The position numbers were made by a program, and so were the translations under genes. Source: Spirulina subsalsa PCC 9445 (GTDB lineage: Bacteria > Cyanobacteriota > Cyanobacteriia > Cyanobacteriales > Spirulinaceae). From it: a stretch of DNA of 64,000 nucleotides. The notes below the pieces were generated by a model. That model saw only the letters and a list, made by a program, of their open reading frames with translations, was not told where the DNA came from and did not search any database. Shown one piece after another: positions 45,860 to 54,532 of this stretch. Every line of letters begins with the position of its first letter. Position 1 is the stretch's first letter. The stretch lies in assembly GCF_000314005.1 (NCBI RefSeq), contig NZ_JH980292.1, forward strand, positions 2,435,725 through 2,499,724, in the 5' to 3' direction.

Positions 45860-47036
45860 CCGTCTCCACAAACTGACGAATCCGGTCTAATCCCTTAGCA
45901 ATGGATTCCATATCCGTAGCATAGGAAATCCGAATACAATCATCCGCCCCAAAAGCAGCCCCCGGAATGACCGCCACTTGATGGGCTTCTAACAACTTGC
46001 TACAAAAATCAACCGACGATAAACCCGTTTGACCAATGTTCACAAACACATAAAACGCCCCCTCCGGAGTGGGACAACTCAGTTTAGGCATCGACCCAAT
46101 CTGTTCTAAGATGTACTTCCGACGCTCATCAAAGGCCTTGACCATCTGGGTCACTTGTTCCTGACTGCCTTCTATGGCCGCGATCGCCCCATACTGAGCA
46201 AAGGTACAGACATTTGATGTACTGTGGCTTTGAATCGTGTTCATGGCCTTAATAATTTCCATCGGACCTGCCGCGTAACCAATCCGCCACCCCGTCATCG
46301 CGTAGCTTTTGGCGAAACCATTACTAATAATCGTCCGGGCAAAACTTTCTGGACTGACGGCCCCAATACTTAAATGGGTGGCTCCGTCATAGAGGATTTT
46401 CTCGTAAATCTCATCGGAAACTACCCAGATATCTAATTCCACCACCATCGCCGCCAAAGCGCGGATTTCGTCGGGGGTATAAACGCAGCCTGTGGGATTA
46501 GAGGGAGAATTGAGAACAAATAACTTCGTTTTAGAGGTAGTCGCGGCCTTAAGCTGTTCTGGCGTGATTTTGTAGCCACTGCTTTCATCCGTCGCCACAA
46601 TGACCGGAGTTCCCCCGGCCAACTTGACCATCTCTGGATAACTCAGCCAATAGGGAGCGGGAATAATCACCTCATCCCCCGGCTCAATGAGCGCCAAAAT
46701 CAAGTTAAAGAGGGAATATTTCCCCCCATTGGTGACAATCACGTTTTGCGCTTCGTAGTTCAGTTGATTGTCTTGTTGCAGTTTGCGGGCAATGGCTTCC
46801 CGGAGTTTCGGCTCCCCCGCCACCGGGCCATAGCGGGTTTTCCCTTCGTCTAGAGCCTTTTTCGCGGCTTCCTTGACATGAACGGGGGTATCAAAATCCG
46901 GTTCTCCGGCGCTAAAGCTACAGACATCTAGTCCTTCGGCCTTCATAGCTTTAGCCTTCGCAGATATGGCTAGGGTGACAGAAGGCGGGACTTGGGCGAC
47001 TCGTGAGGCTAGTTTCACAGTGAATAACACCCCCAT
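45855..47036 (-). CDS. aspC: Pyridoxal-phosphate aspartate aminotransferase
   Basis: Class I aminotransferase of 393 residues, converting aspartate and 2-oxoglutarate to oxaloacetate and glutamate (some relatives also use prephenate). The PLP Lys243 lies in [21 protein letters not shown] substrate loop at about 180-183; [10 protein letters not shown] near the N-terminus is typical of the I-gamma group. The start at 47036 (MGVLFTV) is the longest choice; a GTG six codons in is a plausible alternative. Its stop codon lies within repeat copy C. A CRP-type site is 157 bases upstream. Confidence 0.92.
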   Translation of the reverse strand: MGVLFTVKLASRVAQVPPSVTLAISAKAKAMKAEGLDVCSFSAGEPDFDTPVHVKEAAKKALDEGKTRYGPVAGEPKLREAIARKLQQDNQLNYEAQNVIVTNGGKYSLFNLILALIEPGDEVIIPAPYWLSYPEMVKLAGGTPVIVATDESSGYKITPEQLKAATTSKTKLFVLNSPSNPTGCVYTPDEIRALAAMVVELDIWVVSDEIYEKILYDGATHLSIGAVSPESFARTIISNGFAKSYAMTGWRIGYAAGPMEIIKAMNTIQSHSTSNVCTFAQYGAIAAIEGSQEQVTQMVKAFDERRKYILEQIGSMPKLSCPTPEGAFYVFVNIGQTGLSSVDFCSKLLEAHQVAVIPGAAFGADDCIRISYATDMESIAKGLDRIRQFVETV

Positions 47037-47192
47037 TTCATGGTTTGGATTGTTTGGTGTTTTCTTAGCCTAAAGTGCGATCGCCCAAATCTCCGATTTT
47101 TTCACTACTTTTTTAGATTGTCCCCTCCCTTCATTAAAAACCCGTCATGAGATTCGTCCTCATAACTCCCTCCAAGCCCAAAAGCCTAAATT

Positions 47193-47208
47193 TGTGATGT
47201 AAGTCACA
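47193..47208. promoter_or_regulatory. CRP-family operator (SyCRP1-type)
   Basis: TGTGATGTAAGTCACA is a perfect TGTGA-N6-TCACA palindrome with A/T-rich flanks (TTT before, TTTTTAG after), as in the site of the cyanobacterial cAMP receptor protein SyCRP1. It lies in a 475-bp AT-rich gap between the divergent aspC and zinc-ribbon genes and could serve either. Confidence 0.65.
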
Positions 47209-47511
47209 TTTTTAGGGCAATAATTATTTAAGAAACCCTGATGGCAGAATAACAGGGATTGTCACGGAATGAACCTCAGAGCCAGTCAGGAAAAGGATTT
47301 GATTCCCTTTTGCTCAAAAAAAACAGCCAACTTTTTAACATAGGTTTTAAGTGACCACAAGTATTTTAATGTTTTCTTAATAATTAACAATTCTCTACAA
47401 AAAAGTTGAATTACTCACAAAAAGCTCACATTTACTCAGTATTGTGTAAATCGTAGGCGAAAAGCGTTTCATCTGCTCTTAACCTTGATCCCCATTCCCA
47501 AGCCTAAGCAG

Positions 47512-47781
47512 ATGAGCGCCAGTGACCAGCTTACTTTTCTCCCTGTTCCTGACTCACTCCCCCTAAGTCCTATGTCTCACGCATCTTGTCCCTGCTGTTC
47601 TTCTACACTCCTCCGTCATATTAGGCACTCGGGTGTTTACTGGTATTGTTCTCACTGCCACTCAGAAATGCCTAACTTTGCGGAACATACTCAACGCGGT
47701 ATTTTGGGCTTGTCTCAAGTCTCTGTTAACACAGCGCTAGTTTTACAGTTTGAACGGTCTAAAGTCGCGGCGGCTTCCTAG
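47512..47781 (+). CDS. Small zinc-ribbon protein
   Basis: About 89 residues from ATG 47512 (MSASDQLTF); a TTG nine codons upstream and an ATG at 47572 (MSHASCPCC) are alternatives. The core is a four-Cys zinc ribbon, CPCC near the start and CSHC 20 residues later, separated by LLRHIRHSGVYWY. Similar single-ribbon proteins are common in cyanobacteria, with no proven role. A terminator follows at 47908. The upstream gap holds a CRP-type site. Confidence 0.7.
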   Translation: MSASDQLTFLPVPDSLPLSPMSHASCPCCSSTLLRHIRHSGVYWYCSHCHSEMPNFAEHTQRGILGLSQVSVNTALVLQFERSKVAAAS

Positions 47782-47907
47782 TGTTTTAACTCAGAGTTTG
47801 AAATCCCTTTTTTGCCGACAAGTTTTTTTAGCATTTTTTGTTCCCTGAGTTTGTAAGTTTTTTAGTTTTCTCCTTTTTAGTTTTCTCCATTGATCCAGTT
47901 TTGACTG

Positions 47908-47944
47908 ATCAGCCATCCCTTATTTAGATGTTGGCTGATTTTTT
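47908..47944 (+). terminator. Rho-independent terminator after the zinc-ribbon gene
   Basis: ATCAGCCA pairs with TGGCTGAT and a run of T follows directly. The flanking stretch 47782-48096 has no other feature. Confidence 0.7.
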
Positions 47945-48096
47945 ATGGGTTCTGCCTTGGGCAACCTTGACCAAAGGCTTAACTTCTCAGCCTTGTGCCT
48001 TGGGATATCTTAACCCTCCCGGCTCTTGTCTCGTCTAGAAGTCTCCCCGCGTCCTAGATAATAGATCAAGACCCCTTAAAACAGGAGAAAAAAAGT

Positions 48097-48681
48097 ATGG
48101 TGCGCACCGCTTCAACGATGTTACCTCTGGGAACAGCTGCCCCAGATTTTCAACTATTGGATGTGGTATCCGGGAATCAGATTTCTTTAGCCAGCTTTGC
48201 GAAGAAAAAAGCGCTGTTGGTGATGTTTATTTGTCGTCACTGCCCTTTTGTCAAGCATATTCAAGAAGAATTAGCCCGTTTGGGAAAAGATTATCAGGAC
48301 AGTGCGTTAGGTCTGGTGGCGATTAATTCCAATGATGTGGCAAACTACCCAGACGATGCCCCAGACCGCTTAAAGGACATGGCCCAGACGTTAGAGTTCA
48401 CTTTTCCGATGGGCTATGATGAGACGCAGGAGGTAGCTAAGGCCTATACTGCGGCTTGTACTCCGGATTTTTTCTTGTTTGATGGCGATCGCAAATTGGT
48501 TTATCGCGGCCAGTTAGATGATAGTCGTCCGGGGAATGATCTCCCAGTCAATGGCAAAGACCTACGCGCTGCCATTGATGCCCTTTTAGCCGACCAACCC
48601 CTTCCCCCTGACCAGAAACCCAGTATTGGCTGTAATATCAAGTGGAAACCGGGCAATGAACCTCCCTATTTCGGCGCTTAA
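48097..48681 (+). CDS. Thioredoxin-like redoxin
   Basis: AhpC/TSA-thioredoxin superfamily protein of 194 residues. The CxxC-type redox site is ICRHCPFVKH (C66/C69 approximately); the N-terminus AAPDFQLLDV is typical of redoxins, and a further Cys pair occurs at TAACTPDF and SIGCNIKW. Likely a cytoplasmic thiol-disulfide exchange protein with no assigned partner. A clear ribosome site AGGAG precedes the ATG. It has its own terminator at 48795-48820 and is monocistronic. Confidence 0.87.
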   Translation: MVRTASTMLPLGTAAPDFQLLDVVSGNQISLASFAKKKALLVMFICRHCPFVKHIQEELARLGKDYQDSALGLVAINSNDVANYPDDAPDRLKDMAQTLEFTFPMGYDETQEVAKAYTAACTPDFFLFDGDRKLVYRGQLDDSRPGNDLPVNGKDLRAAIDALLADQPLPPDQKPSIGCNIKWKPGNEPPYFGA

Positions 48682-48754
48682 ATCGTTGCCAAGTTCACCC
48701 ATTTAGGGGATGTGTACCGATTTAGAAATCAGCTATGATGAAAATCGAGCTAGG

Positions 48755-48820
48755 AAATAACCAGTCGGTTATTTAGTGATAATGTGCATTATTCAACCTG
48801 CTGGAAACAGCAGGTTTTTT
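48755..48820 (+). terminator. Terminator after the redoxin gene
   Basis: A strong rho-independent terminator at 48795-48820: AACCTGCTG, GAAA loop, CAGCAGGTT and a T run. A second fold-back, AAATAACC/GGTTATTT, lies just upstream at 48755-48774. Confidence 0.85.
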
Positions 48821-48919
48821 GTCGCAATCGGATTGTTCCCAGAGAAACCACAGTAGCTTAACTGACAATTCCTGAAACTCTTCTAGTTTTGTTCTACAGA
48901 GGGCTTGTTGAATGAGTCC

Positions 48920-48963
48920 GGGAATTGGGGAATCGGGAGTCGGGAGTCGGGAGTCGGGAATAG
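48920..48963 (+). repeat. Heptamer tandem repeat
   Basis: GGGAATT, GGGGAATC, three GGGAGTC and GGGAATA. The gap 48821-49059 shows no gene. Confidence 0.8.
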
Positions 48964-49059
48964 GCAATCGTGCCAGTTTTAGATGATCTGTTCCCTGTTA
49001 AGAGTTCCCTGTTCCCTAATCCTAGGAGTAGAGTTATTCAGGAAGCCCGACAAGAAACA

Positions 49060-49470
49060 TCATCTAGACCAATAGGGGCGACCTTTCCAAAACACCCCGA
49101 CAATGATTCCGGTGAGGGTGACACCCGACATTTGAAGGATGCCATAGGGAAGTATGGCACTTTTAACGATGACACTAACCAGTAAACAGAGGACTAACGC
49201 CCACAGTGTCCCACTATTTAACATTAAGCGCGATCGCTGCCTTTGAGCTAAGAGAACCCCCAGTACACCCAAACCTAACCCCACCAAAAAGGGCATAACT
49301 TCCCCCCAAGGTGGACTAAATAGAGGGGATAACAGAGTATTGGCGGCCTCGGATTGCCCCAACAATAAGACTAAAAACTGATCGGCGATCGCCCCAAAAA
49401 GTACCGTCATCCCAGCCACTAAAAACAAGATTGACCAAGGTTGTTGTTGAAAATTACGCCAAGGATTCAT
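49060..49470 (-). CDS. Four-span membrane protein of unknown function
   Basis: A 136-residue hydrophobic protein with about four membrane helices (14-36, 57-76, 86-105, 112-130). Short, basic ends; a tail KGRPYWSR. No family I can name. A GAF/PAS sensor gene is encoded 63 bases upstream on the same strand and the two may be co-transcribed. Confidence 0.65.
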   Translation of the reverse strand: MNPWRNFQQQPWSILFLVAGMTVLFGAIADQFLVLLLGQSEAANTLLSPLFSPPWGEVMPFLVGLGLGVLGVLLAQRQRSRLMLNSGTLWALVLCLLVSVIVKSAILPYGILQMSGVTLTGIIVGVFWKGRPYWSR

Positions 49471-49533
49471 AGCCTACTGGGACGAGGGGGCGGAGAAATT
49501 CATCATTGAGACTTGAGACTTGATCATTGATTC

Positions 49534-50538
49534 CTAGACTAACTCAATCACACCAATTAATATATACTTGCCGAAAAACTTCGTCCGAGTTGCGTAGAGG
49601 TCGATCTCCATCAGACGGCGGTTTTTCTTTTGTCCTTGACAACGACAAGACAGGGTAGAAGTAAACCCCTTAATACATTGGGATAACTGATCCGCCACAG
49701 CATGATAATGACGAGTCGAGACTAACTTTAAAATAGAATCTAAAGCGACTAACTCTCCAAAATCGTAGCCAAACATATCCGCCACTTGGTTGTTGGCATA
49801 CAAAAACTTGCCCGTGTCGGCAATAATGAACATTCCCAACTCCGATAAATCTCGTGACCTCTCTGAATATTCCTCGTCTTCTGCCTGAGATTTTTCTCGT
49901 TGTTGGTGTTCCTGCATATAGAGTCGGGCATTATCCAAAGCTAAGGCCATTTGAGTGGCGCACATTTGGATTAATTCCGCCGATTCTTGATTAAAATGCT
50001 CCGGTTTGGGGTGGGTGAGGGTGAGAATTCCTAACAAGACCTTACCGCGTAAAATAGGCACACAGAGGGCAGACCCAACGGTATAGGGTTGATTGGGCAA
50101 TGTGACCCACCGTTCATCCTGTTTAGTATCACGAATTAAACCGATTTGACGACGACGGACAACCCAGCCCGCTAAACCTTGGTCTAATACTTTGCCAATC
50201 AGGACATCGCGTTCTTCCCGCAGGGTAGCCCCTCGTGCTAACACGCTTTCGGTGACTCGTCCTTCTTGATTGAGTAAAAATAAACTGCTTTCTTCGGCTT
50301 CGGTGAGTTTGATGGAAATTTTAGTAGTTTGCAGTAACATTGACCGCAACATCAGCCGTCCGGTAGCTGCCCGTCCCATAGAAATGAGCGATCGCACTAA
50401 CTCATCTTGGGCATCAAAAGCCACTTTAATTTTCTGGAGTTTCGCCTGTTCTTGACGTAGGGTTTCGATTTCCTCGATCAATTCGGCGGGGGACATTTGG
50501 GAGAGGTCGCGATCGCTCATAATGTTTCGGTCACTCAA
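49534..50538 (-). CDS. GAF-PAS sensory protein
   Basis: A 334-residue signalling protein without an output domain. A coiled-coil start (about 15-40, EEIETLRQEQAKLQ) is followed by a GAF domain (about 55-205, with the ALCVPILRGKVLLGILTL core) and a PAS domain (about 225-334, FIIADTGKFLYANN...). No Cys for bilin attachment is seen in the GAF domain. Met7 (50520) is an equally good start. It resembles the N-terminal parts of cyanobacterial hybrid kinases. Confidence 0.82.
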   Translation of the reverse strand: MSDRNIMSDRDLSQMSPAELIEEIETLRQEQAKLQKIKVAFDAQDELVRSLISMGRAATGRLMLRSMLLQTTKISIKLTEAEESSLFLLNQEGRVTESVLARGATLREERDVLIGKVLDQGLAGWVVRRRQIGLIRDTKQDERWVTLPNQPYTVGSALCVPILRGKVLLGILTLTHPKPEHFNQESAELIQMCATQMALALDNARLYMQEHQQREKSQAEDEEYSERSRDLSELGMFIIADTGKFLYANNQVADMFGYDFGELVALDSILKLVSTRHYHAVADQLSQCIKGFTSTLSCRCQGQKKNRRLMEIDLYATRTKFFGKYILIGVIELV

Positions 50539-50620
50539 ATAGGTCTGTAGACGCGCTTTTCACTTAAAGTTCCCTCCCCTTGGGGAAGATACACCATTAT
50601 GAATGATTAATTCTCAACCC

Positions 50621-50929
50621 TTAAAGCTGACGTTGAAAATCTTCCAGTAAATCCATTAAATCCACCTGACACTGTAGCGGCAATAAATCAGCTAAGGGAA
50701 CGTCTCGCTTGCCTCCCCCAATTTTGACCGATATATTACTGAGAACACGGGTCACATTATCCTCATTCAAATTATTTTCCACCAGCAGGGGATAAACCTG
50801 TTGGGCGACGATTGTATGGAGTTTGGCATCTGTTAAGTACAAGTGCCATTTTGCCACGTCAATATAAACTACTTTGCCAATTTCGGCGGCTAAATTCTCG
50901 ATTACTTCTGTCGTGTGAAAGTCAACCAT
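50621..50929 (-). CDS. DUF3181 family protein
   Basis: A 102-residue cyanobacterial protein of unknown function, recognised by TTEVIENLAAEIG and VYIDVAKWHLYLTDAKLHT, the latter near-invariant in the family. Predicted soluble, alpha/beta. It lies six bases after the 2TM protein gene and probably shares its transcript. Confidence 0.82.
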   Translation of the reverse strand: MVDFHTTEVIENLAAEIGKVVYIDVAKWHLYLTDAKLHTIVAQQVYPLLVENNLNEDNVTRVLSNISVKIGGGKRDVPLADLLPLQCQVDLMDLLEDFQRQL

Positions 50930-50935
50930 CGGCTT

Positions 50936-51187
50936 TTAGAGATCGGATTTTACGGAATAGTCTGCGATCGCCACAATATAGACCAAATGGCACAACACCA
51001 CCACAGCCCAAACCCCTGTCACCCAGATTACCCAGTCCCAATTTGCTTGTCGGACAATATCCACAAACCACAAACCGGAATTACAAGCAGCAAAAATCGC
51101 GACATGGACAGCAAAATTCATCCGGTCATCTAAACGACGGTAAGCTGGATCATTGCGGTCAGGTTGACGAGGCCAACGGGGAGGCAT
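50936..51187 (-). CDS. 2TM-domain membrane protein
   Basis: About 83 residues from ATG 51187 (MPPRWPRQPD), chosen because AAGGAG stands seven bases before it; a longer frame to 51229 has none. A charged N-terminus (DPAYRRLDDRMNFAVH) leads into two spans, the 2TM pattern. The DUF3181 gene follows by six bases. Confidence 0.78.
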   Translation of the reverse strand: MPPRWPRQPDRNDPAYRRLDDRMNFAVHVAIFAACNSGLWFVDIVRQANWDWVIWVTGVWAVVVLCHLVYIVAIADYSVKSDL

Positions 51188-51278
51188 AGGATTCTCCTTA
51201 ATACAGTCGAAGGGGGCAACACTGGACAAGGTGAATCAGTGACCCCAAATCGTTCACCCATGAATTTATTATAGGGGA

Positions 51279-51321
51279 GAACGTCTTTCCTGCTTATCCT
51301 CTCCCCTCCCCCATGACCCAA
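51279..51321. repeat. Imperfect 43-bp direct repeat, left copy (pair at 52109-52151)
   Basis: The sequence from GAACGTCTTTCC to CCATGACCCAA is repeated at 52109-52151 with five mismatches, the second copy spanning the SulP gene start. Together the two copies bracket the toxin-antitoxin pair. An 11-bp inverted pair, CCCATGAATTT (51257-51267) and AAATTCATGGG (51320-51330), surrounds the left copy. Confidence 0.7.
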
Positions 51322-51439
51322 ATTCATGGGATATAACTTGTTGCCATACTTTGTGTATTTTGTCAAGCTCTAACTTTAGACATCAACCATTCAGGTAATA
51401 CTAGAACTAGATACCTCAATTGGCAGGAACTTTAAACCC

Positions 51440-51649
51440 ATGACCAACCGTGAACAATTGATTCAGGAACTCCAACAAGCCCCCGATGATTTAGTACAGA
51501 TCATGCTGGATTTTTTACACAGGGTTAAAGCGACGCGCCAGCACCATCCTCTAACAAAATTTGCAGGAATTTTAAGTAATGCGGAGGCCGAAGAACTACA
51601 GCGAACCATTGCAGCAGAATGTCGGCAGGTGGATCTGAATGACTGGTGA
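51440..51649 (+). CDS. Antitoxin, VapB-like
   Basis: A 69-residue protein whose stop codon overlaps the PIN toxin start by 11 bases, the usual antitoxin-toxin order. It is helical (EQLIQELQQAPDDLVQIMLDFL) rather than AbrB- or RHH-like and resembles short cyanobacterial antitoxins of DUF2281 type; C-terminal residues would bind the toxin. Probably neutralises VapC and may repress its own promoter. Confidence 0.75.
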   Translation: MTNREQLIQELQQAPDDLVQIMLDFLHRVKATRQHHPLTKFAGILSNAEAEELQRTIAAECRQVDLNDW

Positions 51650-52028
51650 GATTGCCCTTGATACCTCTGCGGCCGTTCGTTTCTTGAATGGGGATGCGAC
51701 AATTACTCAAAGGATATTGGCTTTACCAGAAGTGGTTTTGCCAATGATTGTTGTAGGCGAGTTGTTATTTGGTGCAGAAAACTCAAAACGTCCGTTGCAA
51801 AACTTGCCGCGTTATCTAGAATTTTTGTCGGCTTGTAGGGCAGTGCCATTAGGGAGAGAAACAGCAACAATATATGCCCAAACACGATTAGCCTTGAAGC
51901 GCAAAGGACGACCCATTCCAATGAATGATGTGTGGATTGCTGCTCAATGTTTAGAACATAGTTGGGTATTAGTGACCGATGATACTGATTTTGATTATGT
52001 GGATGGATTGATATTGGAGCATTGGTAG
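51639..52028 (+). CDS. vapC: VapC-type PIN-domain ribonuclease toxin
   Basis: A 129-residue PIN protein. The acidic metal ligands are Asp8 (ALDTSAAV), Glu41 (GELLFG), Asp97 (PMNDVWIAA) and Asp114 (LVTDD). Such toxins cut tRNA or rRNA when the antitoxin is lost. The gene overlaps the antitoxin gene by 11 bases. The pair is flanked by 43-bp direct repeats and sits just upstream of a SulP transporter gene. Confidence 0.88.
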   Translation: MTGEIALDTSAAVRFLNGDATITQRILALPEVVLPMIVVGELLFGAENSKRPLQNLPRYLEFLSACRAVPLGRETATIYAQTRLALKRKGRPIPMNDVWIAAQCLEHSWVLVTDDTDFDYVDGLILEHW

Positions 52029-52142
52029 CAAAGCGGAGTCTGTGTGGACGGAATGGAGGTTCTCGGTAGACATACCGGATCTATTAGCCACTCAGGTAAG
52101 ATTAAGGGGAACGCCTTTCCTGCTCACGCTCTCCCCTCCCCC

Positions 52143-54389
52143 ATGACTCAACAACTCGTCTGGCGGCGCTACTTCCCCCAACTCCTCGATCCCCTGCGCG
52201 CTGCCTTCCACCCCCAACAACTCATCCCCAGTGTAACGGCCGGACTGGTCACAGGCATTATCGGGGTCATTCGGGCGATTTCCTACGCCGCCTTGATTTT
52301 CTCCGGGAGTTTGTCAGTCTACCTCTCCACAGGCATTGGCATGACGGTATTTAGTGCGGCGGTGGTCAGTGCAGTAGTGGCCTTAACTAGCGCCTTGCCC
52401 GGGATGATTGCCACCCCTCTGGCCGCCCCTACCGCTATTTTAGCGATTATGGCGGGGTCAATTGCTCAAGGACTGCAAAACCAAGCCAGTCCGGGAGAAA
52501 TCCTGATCACGGTGACAGTTGCGATCGCCCTTACCTCCTTTTTCACCGGATCTTGTTTATTCACCCTCGGTCAGCTTAAACTCGGCGATGCCATCCGCTT
52601 TATTCCCTATCCTGTAGTCGGGGGATTTATGGCCGGGACAGGATGGTTATTAGTCAGTGGTTTTTTCCAAGTCACAACGGATTTTTCCCTCTCATTTTAT
52701 GCCCTCTCCCAACTCCTTACACCCCATTGTGTCCTTCATTGGGGAGTGGGTCTAATTTTTACCCTAATTCTCCTGTTTATGTCCCACCGCTTCAATCATT
52801 ACTTAGTCATGCCGGGAACATTAATCAGTTTAATTGGGGTCTTTTATTTAGTCCTATTCTGCACCCAAACCTCGATTTATCAAGCCCGTGTAGAAGGTTG
52901 GTTACTAGCAAAATTTCCTCAAGGAGGACTCTGGCAACCTTTGGGATTTTCAAGTCTGGCTCAAGTGCAATGGTCGGTGATTTTCTCCCAACTTGGTGGC
53001 ATGATTACCGTCATGTTAATTAGTTTACTCTCCTTGGTTTTAAGCAACAGTGGTATTGAGTTAGTAGTCGGGCAAGACATTCAACTCAACCGCGAGTTAA
53101 AAGCCATTGGATTAGCTAGTTTAGCCTCCGGTTTCGGCAGTGGCATGGTGGGCAATCAAGCCCTACCCAGTACCCTATTAGTCCACGAAATTGGGGGTCA
53201 TAGTCGTTTAACCGGACTGTTTACGGCTGTTCCCGCTTTGGCGGTTTTATCCTTGGGATCAGCCTTTTTATCCTATTTTCCTAAACCGATTCTAGGCTGT
53301 TTATTACTTTATTTAGGACTCTCTCTCTTAATTCAATGGCTCTATCATGGCTGGTTTAAGTTGCCCTGGGTAGACTATGCCATTGTTTGGATTATTTTAG
53401 TGACGATTGGTAGTTTTGGCTTTCTCCAGGGGATTCTTGTAGGGTTTATCCTCACGGTGATTTTATTTATGTATCAATACAGCCATGTTGATGTGGCAAA
53501 AGAGGTCTTATCCGGGGATACAACCCGCAGTAATGTAGAACGCAATGGGGAAGAATTAAGCATATTAAAAGCAAAAGGTCAAGGTATTTTTATTTTAGCG
53601 TTACAAGGATTTCTCTTTTTTGGGACAGCCACTTATTTACTGAATCAAGTCAAGTCTCGGGTGGAAAATTCTCAGTCTTTACCTGTTCAGTATTTAATCA
53701 TTGATTTCGGTCGGGTGACAGGAATTGATAGCTCGGCGGTTTTAAGTTGTAGTAAAATTCTCAGAATTGCCCAAAATTATCAAATTCAACTGGTTTTTAC
53801 TAATATTTCCCCAGCCTTTCAGGAACAACTGACGAAGGGGGGAGGATTGAAAAAAGAGGCGGCGTTTTGCCATATTTTTCCAGATTTAGATCGCGGCTTG
53901 GAATGGTGCGAAACTCAGATATTAGACCAGATGGGCTGTTGTCGTTCGTCGGGGGATGAGTTAGAGCAACATTTGATCACACTGTTTGGACAAAAGCAAC
54001 GGGTTGAACGATTTATGGGCTATTTACAGCCCCAACTGTTCCCCGCCCAAACCTTTATTTATACGCAGCAAGATCCCGGTGATGCTCTTTATTTTATTGG
54101 TCAAGGTCAGGTCAGTGTTTTGTTAGAATTACCCGATGGACAAACTAAGCGGTTACAAACCGCTAAAGCGGGAAATTTGCTGGGAGAAATGCGCTTTTAT
54201 GGCAAAAATCCCCTGTCTACTTCAGTGGTAGCGGATACGGATTGTCAACTCTACCGTTTAAGTCAAGACGCTTTAAGCCAAATGCGTCAAGAATCCCCAG
54301 AGTTAGCGGAACAATTGGGGGGCTATATTATTCGCCTGTTGTGCGATAGTTTAGCCCGACGCGAACAACAATTAAAGGTTATGCTGTGA
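52143..54389 (+). CDS. SulP-family anion transporter with STAS and cyclic-nucleotide-binding domains
   Basis: About 748 residues from ATG 52143 (MTQQLVWRR). Ten to twelve spans form a SulP core (about 30-430), followed by a STAS domain (about 480-600, in which IDFGRVTGIDSSAVLS carries the Ser loop) and a C-terminal Crp-like cyclic-nucleotide-binding domain (about 625-735, with GEMRFYGKNPLSTSVVA). Cyanobacterial SulP proteins include the bicarbonate carrier BicA, but this protein has the extra domain and its anion is unknown. A longer frame reaches 52044 but its start region is duplicated elsewhere and is not coding. Confidence 0.87.
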   Translation: MTQQLVWRRYFPQLLDPLRAAFHPQQLIPSVTAGLVTGIIGVIRAISYAALIFSGSLSVYLSTGIGMTVFSAAVVSAVVALTSALPGMIATPLAAPTAILAIMAGSIAQGLQNQASPGEILITVTVAIALTSFFTGSCLFTLGQLKLGDAIRFIPYPVVGGFMAGTGWLLVSGFFQVTTDFSLSFYALSQLLTPHCVLHWGVGLIFTLILLFMSHRFNHYLVMPGTLISLIGVFYLVLFCTQTSIYQARVEGWLLAKFPQGGLWQPLGFSSLAQVQWSVIFSQLGGMITVMLISLLSLVLSNSGIELVVGQDIQLNRELKAIGLASLASGFGSGMVGNQALPSTLLVHEIGGHSRLTGLFTAVPALAVLSLGSAFLSYFPKPILGCLLLYLGLSLLIQWLYHGWFKLPWVDYAIVWIILVTIGSFGFLQGILVGFILTVILFMYQYSHVDVAKEVLSGDTTRSNVERNGEELSILKAKGQGIFILALQGFLFFGTATYLLNQVKSRVENSQSLPVQYLIIDFGRVTGIDSSAVLSCSKILRIAQNYQIQLVFTNISPAFQEQLTKGGGLKKEAAFCHIFPDLDRGLEWCETQILDQMGCCRSSGDELEQHLITLFGQKQRVERFMGYLQPQLFPAQTFIYTQQDPGDALYFIGQGQVSVLLELPDGQTKRLQTAKAGNLLGEMRFYGKNPLSTSVVADTDCQLYRLSQDALSQMRQESPELAEQLGGYIIRLLCDSLARREQQLKVML

Positions 54390-54433
54390 CATTGAGGGGG
54401 CAGGGGAGAGGGGGAGACGAGGAATTAAGACTT

Positions 54434-54461
54434 ATTCCCGACTCCCGACTCCCGATTCCCT
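54434..54461 (+). repeat. Heptamer tandem repeat (C-rich)
   Basis: ATTCCCG, ACTCCCG, ACTCCCG, ATTCCCT in the gap between the SulP and ABC exporter genes. Confidence 0.8.
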
Positions 54462-54532
54462 TATTCAACAAGCCCTACAGAGACTCCCCACCAACCCATC
54501 TGCTATCCTAGAATGAAATCCCCCAAATAACC

